Source of the DNA: Acidobacteriaceae bacterium
Lineage (GTDB): Bacteria > Acidobacteriota > Terriglobia > Terriglobales > Acidobacteriaceae
Length of the DNA stretch: 15,597 bases
Direction of reading: 5' to 3'
NCBI GenBank assembly: GCA_003154055.1
Contig: PMCH01000360.1
Span: 806-16,402, forward strand
The position numbers and the translations under genes are program-made. Of this stretch, positions 13,544 through 15,597 are shown in pieces. Under the pieces are notes generated by a model that saw nothing but the letters and a program-made list of their open reading frames with translations, made no database searches and was not told the origin of the DNA. Each line of letters opens with the position of its first letter. The stretch's first letter is position 1.

Positions 13544-14404
13544 ATGGCAGAGACCAATATTAAGGACGTTGTGAAGGAAAAGTACGGCCAGGCCGCGCTG
13601 CGGGTCACCAGGGGTGGCAGCAGTTGCTGCGGGGCCGCGCCGGCAACGGACCAGCATTGCTCCGACCCGATTACTGGAAAGCTCTACGATGAATCCCAAA
13701 CGGGCCAAATTCCGGAGGAGGCACTACTGGCGTCGCTGGGCTGCGGCAATCCCACGGCGCTTGCCAGGTTGAACCCGGGAGAGACGGTACTCGATCTGGG
13801 CTCGGGCGGCGGAATTGACGTGCTGTTGTCGGCCAGGCGCGTGGGGCCCACCGGCAAGGCTTACGGGCTCGACATGACCGATGAGATGCTGGCGCTCGCC
13901 AACGAAAACAAGCGCAAGGCCGGGGCGGAGAACGTCGAGTTCCTCAAGGGCGAGATCGAAAACATTCCGCTGCCGGATAACTCGGTAGACGTGATCATCT
14001 CGAATTGCGTGATCAATCTCTCGGCAGACAAGGATCGTGTGCTGCGCGAGGCCTTTCGCGTGCTGAAACCGGGTGGACGCCTGGCGGTCTCCGATGTAGT
14101 GACTCGTGGCCAGATGATTCCTGAGATCCGGCAGAGCGTTTTGCTTTGGGTCGGTTGTGTGGCCGGCGCGCTGGAGGAAAAGGAGTACCTGGGCAAGCTG
14201 GCCGCCGCCGGCTTTGAGCAGATTGAATTGGAACCGACCCGCATCTACCGCGCGGAGGATGCCCGCGCTTTCCTCTCCGGAGAAGGCATTGATGTGGATG
14301 CCATCGCTTCCCAGGTGGACGAGAAGTTCATGAGCGCGTTTGTGCGGGCCGTGAAACCAACACGAAGCAAGGAATCGTGCTGTGGTCCAACCTGTTGCAA
14401 GTAA
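13544..14404 (+). CDS. arsM: Arsenite S-adenosylmethionine methyltransferase
   Basis: ArsM methylates As(III) stepwise with SAM to methylated, finally volatile arsenicals, in the cytoplasm. This 286-residue protein has the SAM-binding motif LDLGSGGGID (83-92), acidic LDMTDEM (109-115) and the family signature NCVINLSADK (154-163). The four conserved catalytic cysteines of characterised ArsM appear at Cys39, Cys67, Cys155 and Cys205; the 39-67 and 155-205 spacings equal those I recall for the algal enzyme (44-72 and 174-224). Additional cysteines lie at 28-29, and the C-terminus ends CCGPTCCK (279-286), which may bind As(III). It follows arsR by 11 nt and precedes arsC by 34 nt. Confidence 0.95.
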   Translation: MAETNIKDVVKEKYGQAALRVTRGGSSCCGAAPATDQHCSDPITGKLYDESQTGQIPEEALLASLGCGNPTALARLNPGETVLDLGSGGGIDVLLSARRVGPTGKAYGLDMTDEMLALANENKRKAGAENVEFLKGEIENIPLPDNSVDVIISNCVINLSADKDRVLREAFRVLKPGGRLAVSDVVTRGQMIPEIRQSVLLWVGCVAGALEEKEYLGKLAAAGFEQIELEPTRIYRAEDARAFLSGEGIDVDAIASQVDEKFMSAFVRAVKPTRSKESCCGPTCCK

Positions 14405-14438
14405 CGTTCCCCGATCTCAGTCAACGACGGGAGTATTG

Positions 14439-14930
14439 ATGTCGCATCACTACAACGTTCTGTTTCTGTGCACCGGCAACTCAGCGCGCTCGATCATGGC
14501 CGAAGCGATCCTGAACCACAAAGGAAAGCCTGCATTCACCGCCTACAGTGCGGGAAGCCATCCGTCGGGAGCGGTGCGGCCCGAAGCGCTCCAGGAGATC
14601 GAGAAGGCTCATATCTCGGTGGCGGGCCTTCGCAGCAAGAGTTGGGAGGAATTTGCTCGTCCCGGCGCTCTCGAGTTGCATTTCGTTTTCACCGTTTGCG
14701 ACAACGCGGCCAAGGAAACGTGCCCCATCTGGCCGGGCCAGCCGATGACCGCTCACTGGGGCGTCTCTGATCCGGCCGCCGTTCAGGGAAATGCCGCCGA
14801 GGTGGAGCGCGCCTTTCGGGAAGCGTTCCTCATTCTCGACCGGCGAATCAGCTTGTTTCTTTCCCTTCCCCTCGCCACTCTGGACCGCCTTGCGCTCAAG
14901 CGACAAGTAGACGACATCGGCAGGCAATAG
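14439..14930 (+). CDS. arsC: Arsenate reductase, low-molecular-weight phosphatase type
   Basis: This 163-residue protein reduces arsenate to arsenite so that it can be exported or methylated. The N-terminal P-loop VLFLCTGNSARS (7-18) gives catalytic Cys11 and Arg17 (CX5R). The resolving pair is likely Cys87 and Cys95 (VCDNAAKETCPIWPG), followed by MTAHWGVSDPAAV (103-115). This matches the thioredoxin-linked ArsC branch, with one more residue between the resolving cysteines than the S. aureus enzyme (82/89). Start ATG 14439 is chosen because GGGAG at 14429-14433 is well placed and the protein then begins directly at the first strand. An upstream ATG at 14382 overlaps arsM and adds 19 unrelated residues. 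Confidence 0.92.
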   Translation: MSHHYNVLFLCTGNSARSIMAEAILNHKGKPAFTAYSAGSHPSGAVRPEALQEIEKAHISVAGLRSKSWEEFARPGALELHFVFTVCDNAAKETCPIWPGQPMTAHWGVSDPAAVQGNAAEVERAFREAFLILDRRISLFLSLPLATLDRLALKRQVDDIGRQ

Positions 14931-15025
14931 CCGGACATGCCGATCACTTCCTATTTCGAATCGGAGAAGCCGCAAATCAATCGCTGTTCAAGTAGCGCCG
15001 ATCAAGCCGTCAGGAAACTTCCGAA

Positions 15026-15597
15026 ATGAAGTCCACCCGCCGTCTCAGCTTTCTGGACCGTTATCTGACCGCATGGATCTTCACAGCGATGGCCGTCGGG
15101 GTCGTCCTGGGATGGCTGGTGCCGGGAGTCGTGCCCTTTCTGAATCGCTTCAGCATTGGCACCACTTCGATTCCGATTGCGGTGGGGCTCATCGTGATGA
15201 TGTACCCGCCGTTCACGAAAGTGCGGTACGAGGAACTGCACGAAGTCTTCCGCAATAAGCGTGTGCTTGGCCTCTCGCTCGTCCAGAACTGGATCGTCGG
15301 TCCGATCCTCATGTTCATTCTCGCGGTCGTGTTCCTGCGCGGATACCCGGAATACATGGCGGGACTCATCATGATCGGGCTGGCCCGCTGTATTGCGATG
15401 GTGATTGTCTGGAACGAACTGGCCAAGGGAGATACGGAATATGCCGCGGGGCTGGTTGCTTTCAACTCGCTGTTCCAGGTGTTCTTCTACTCGGTATATG
15501 CCTGGGTGTTCATCACGGTGCTTCCCGCAAAGCTTGGGCTTCAGGGCGCGACGGTCAATGTCTCGATCGGGGAAATAGCCAAGAGTGTTTTCATCTA
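15026..15597 (+). CDS. acr3: Arsenite efflux permease Acr3, N-terminal 190 residues (partial)
   Basis: Acr3 is the inner-membrane carrier that expels As(OH)3 by proton exchange. The visible part shows SFLDRYLTAWIFTAMAVGVV at the N-terminus, then several hydrophobic helices (about 15-38, 46-62, 80-104, 109-130 and 141-166). LARCIAMVIVWNELAKGD contains the essential family cysteine at Cys122. The C-terminal half lies off the right edge. It stands 95 nt after arsC; AGGA at 15012-15015 is a modest ribosome-binding site. Nothing else is recognisable in that 95-nt gap. Confidence 0.95.
   Translation, partial: MKSTRRLSFLDRYLTAWIFTAMAVGVVLGWLVPGVVPFLNRFSIGTTSIPIAVGLIVMMYPPFTKVRYEELHEVFRNKRVLGLSLVQNWIVGPILMFILAVVFLRGYPEYMAGLIMIGLARCIAMVIVWNELAKGDTEYAAGLVAFNSLFQVFFYSVYAWVFITVLPAKLGLQGATVNVSIGEIAKSVFI

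Overview
The window is a stretch of a GC-rich chromosome whose gene content and protein style suggest the Acidobacteriota (Terriglobia/Koribacter-like). This is inferred from the SecA N-terminus, the AMP-ligase/ACP/acyltransferase fusion, the tandem xerD-xerC pair, the phosphotransferase-RapZ fusion and GC-rich multi-hairpin repeats. No rRNA or tRNA is present to confirm it.

Layout: 1-334 (-) is the N-terminus of secA, reading off the left edge. It is divergent from a 915-residue three-module lipid enzyme at 529-3276 (+) (acyl-adenylate ligase, acyl carrier protein, PlsC-type acyltransferase). That gene converges on a membrane protein with a degenerate HD-GYP domain (3289-4203, -), and a GC-rich hairpin sits at the junction. 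Next on the minus strand is a translationally coupled xerD-xerC pair (6244-4362), whose 5' flank carries a cluster of three REP-like hairpins (6389-6468). On the plus strand, 6573-8752 holds an AmgK-like sugar kinase fused to a RapZ C-terminal domain, overlapping by ATGA a MurU-like sugar-1-phosphate nucleotidyltransferase. After a convergent junction come DUF3592 and DUF72 genes (8819-10087, -), a 26-bp perfect palindrome containing a parS-like site (10169-10194), and a stand-alone LigD polymerase-domain gene (10267-11313, -). A twin-arginine YtcJ-type amidohydrolase (11451-13112, +) follows. The right end is an arsenic operon: arsR-arsM-arsC-acr3, with acr3 cut by the window edge.

How genes work together: the arsenic genes form a coherent detoxification unit (sensor, methyltransferase, arsenate reductase, arsenite exporter) behind a near-consensus promoter. 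That promoter overlaps an inverted repeat, and its predicted start site falls on the arsR ATG. The kinase-RapZ/MurU pair looks like the anomeric kinase plus uridylyltransferase of peptidoglycan amino-sugar recycling, with a built-in domain that in E. coli RapZ senses glucosamine-6-phosphate. XerC, XerD and the parS-like site all relate to chromosome segregation, although they are not contiguous.

Most novel candidates: the kinase-RapZ_C fusion coupled to MurU, the parS-like palindrome, the ligase-ACP-PlsC protein, and the degenerate HD-GYP membrane protein.
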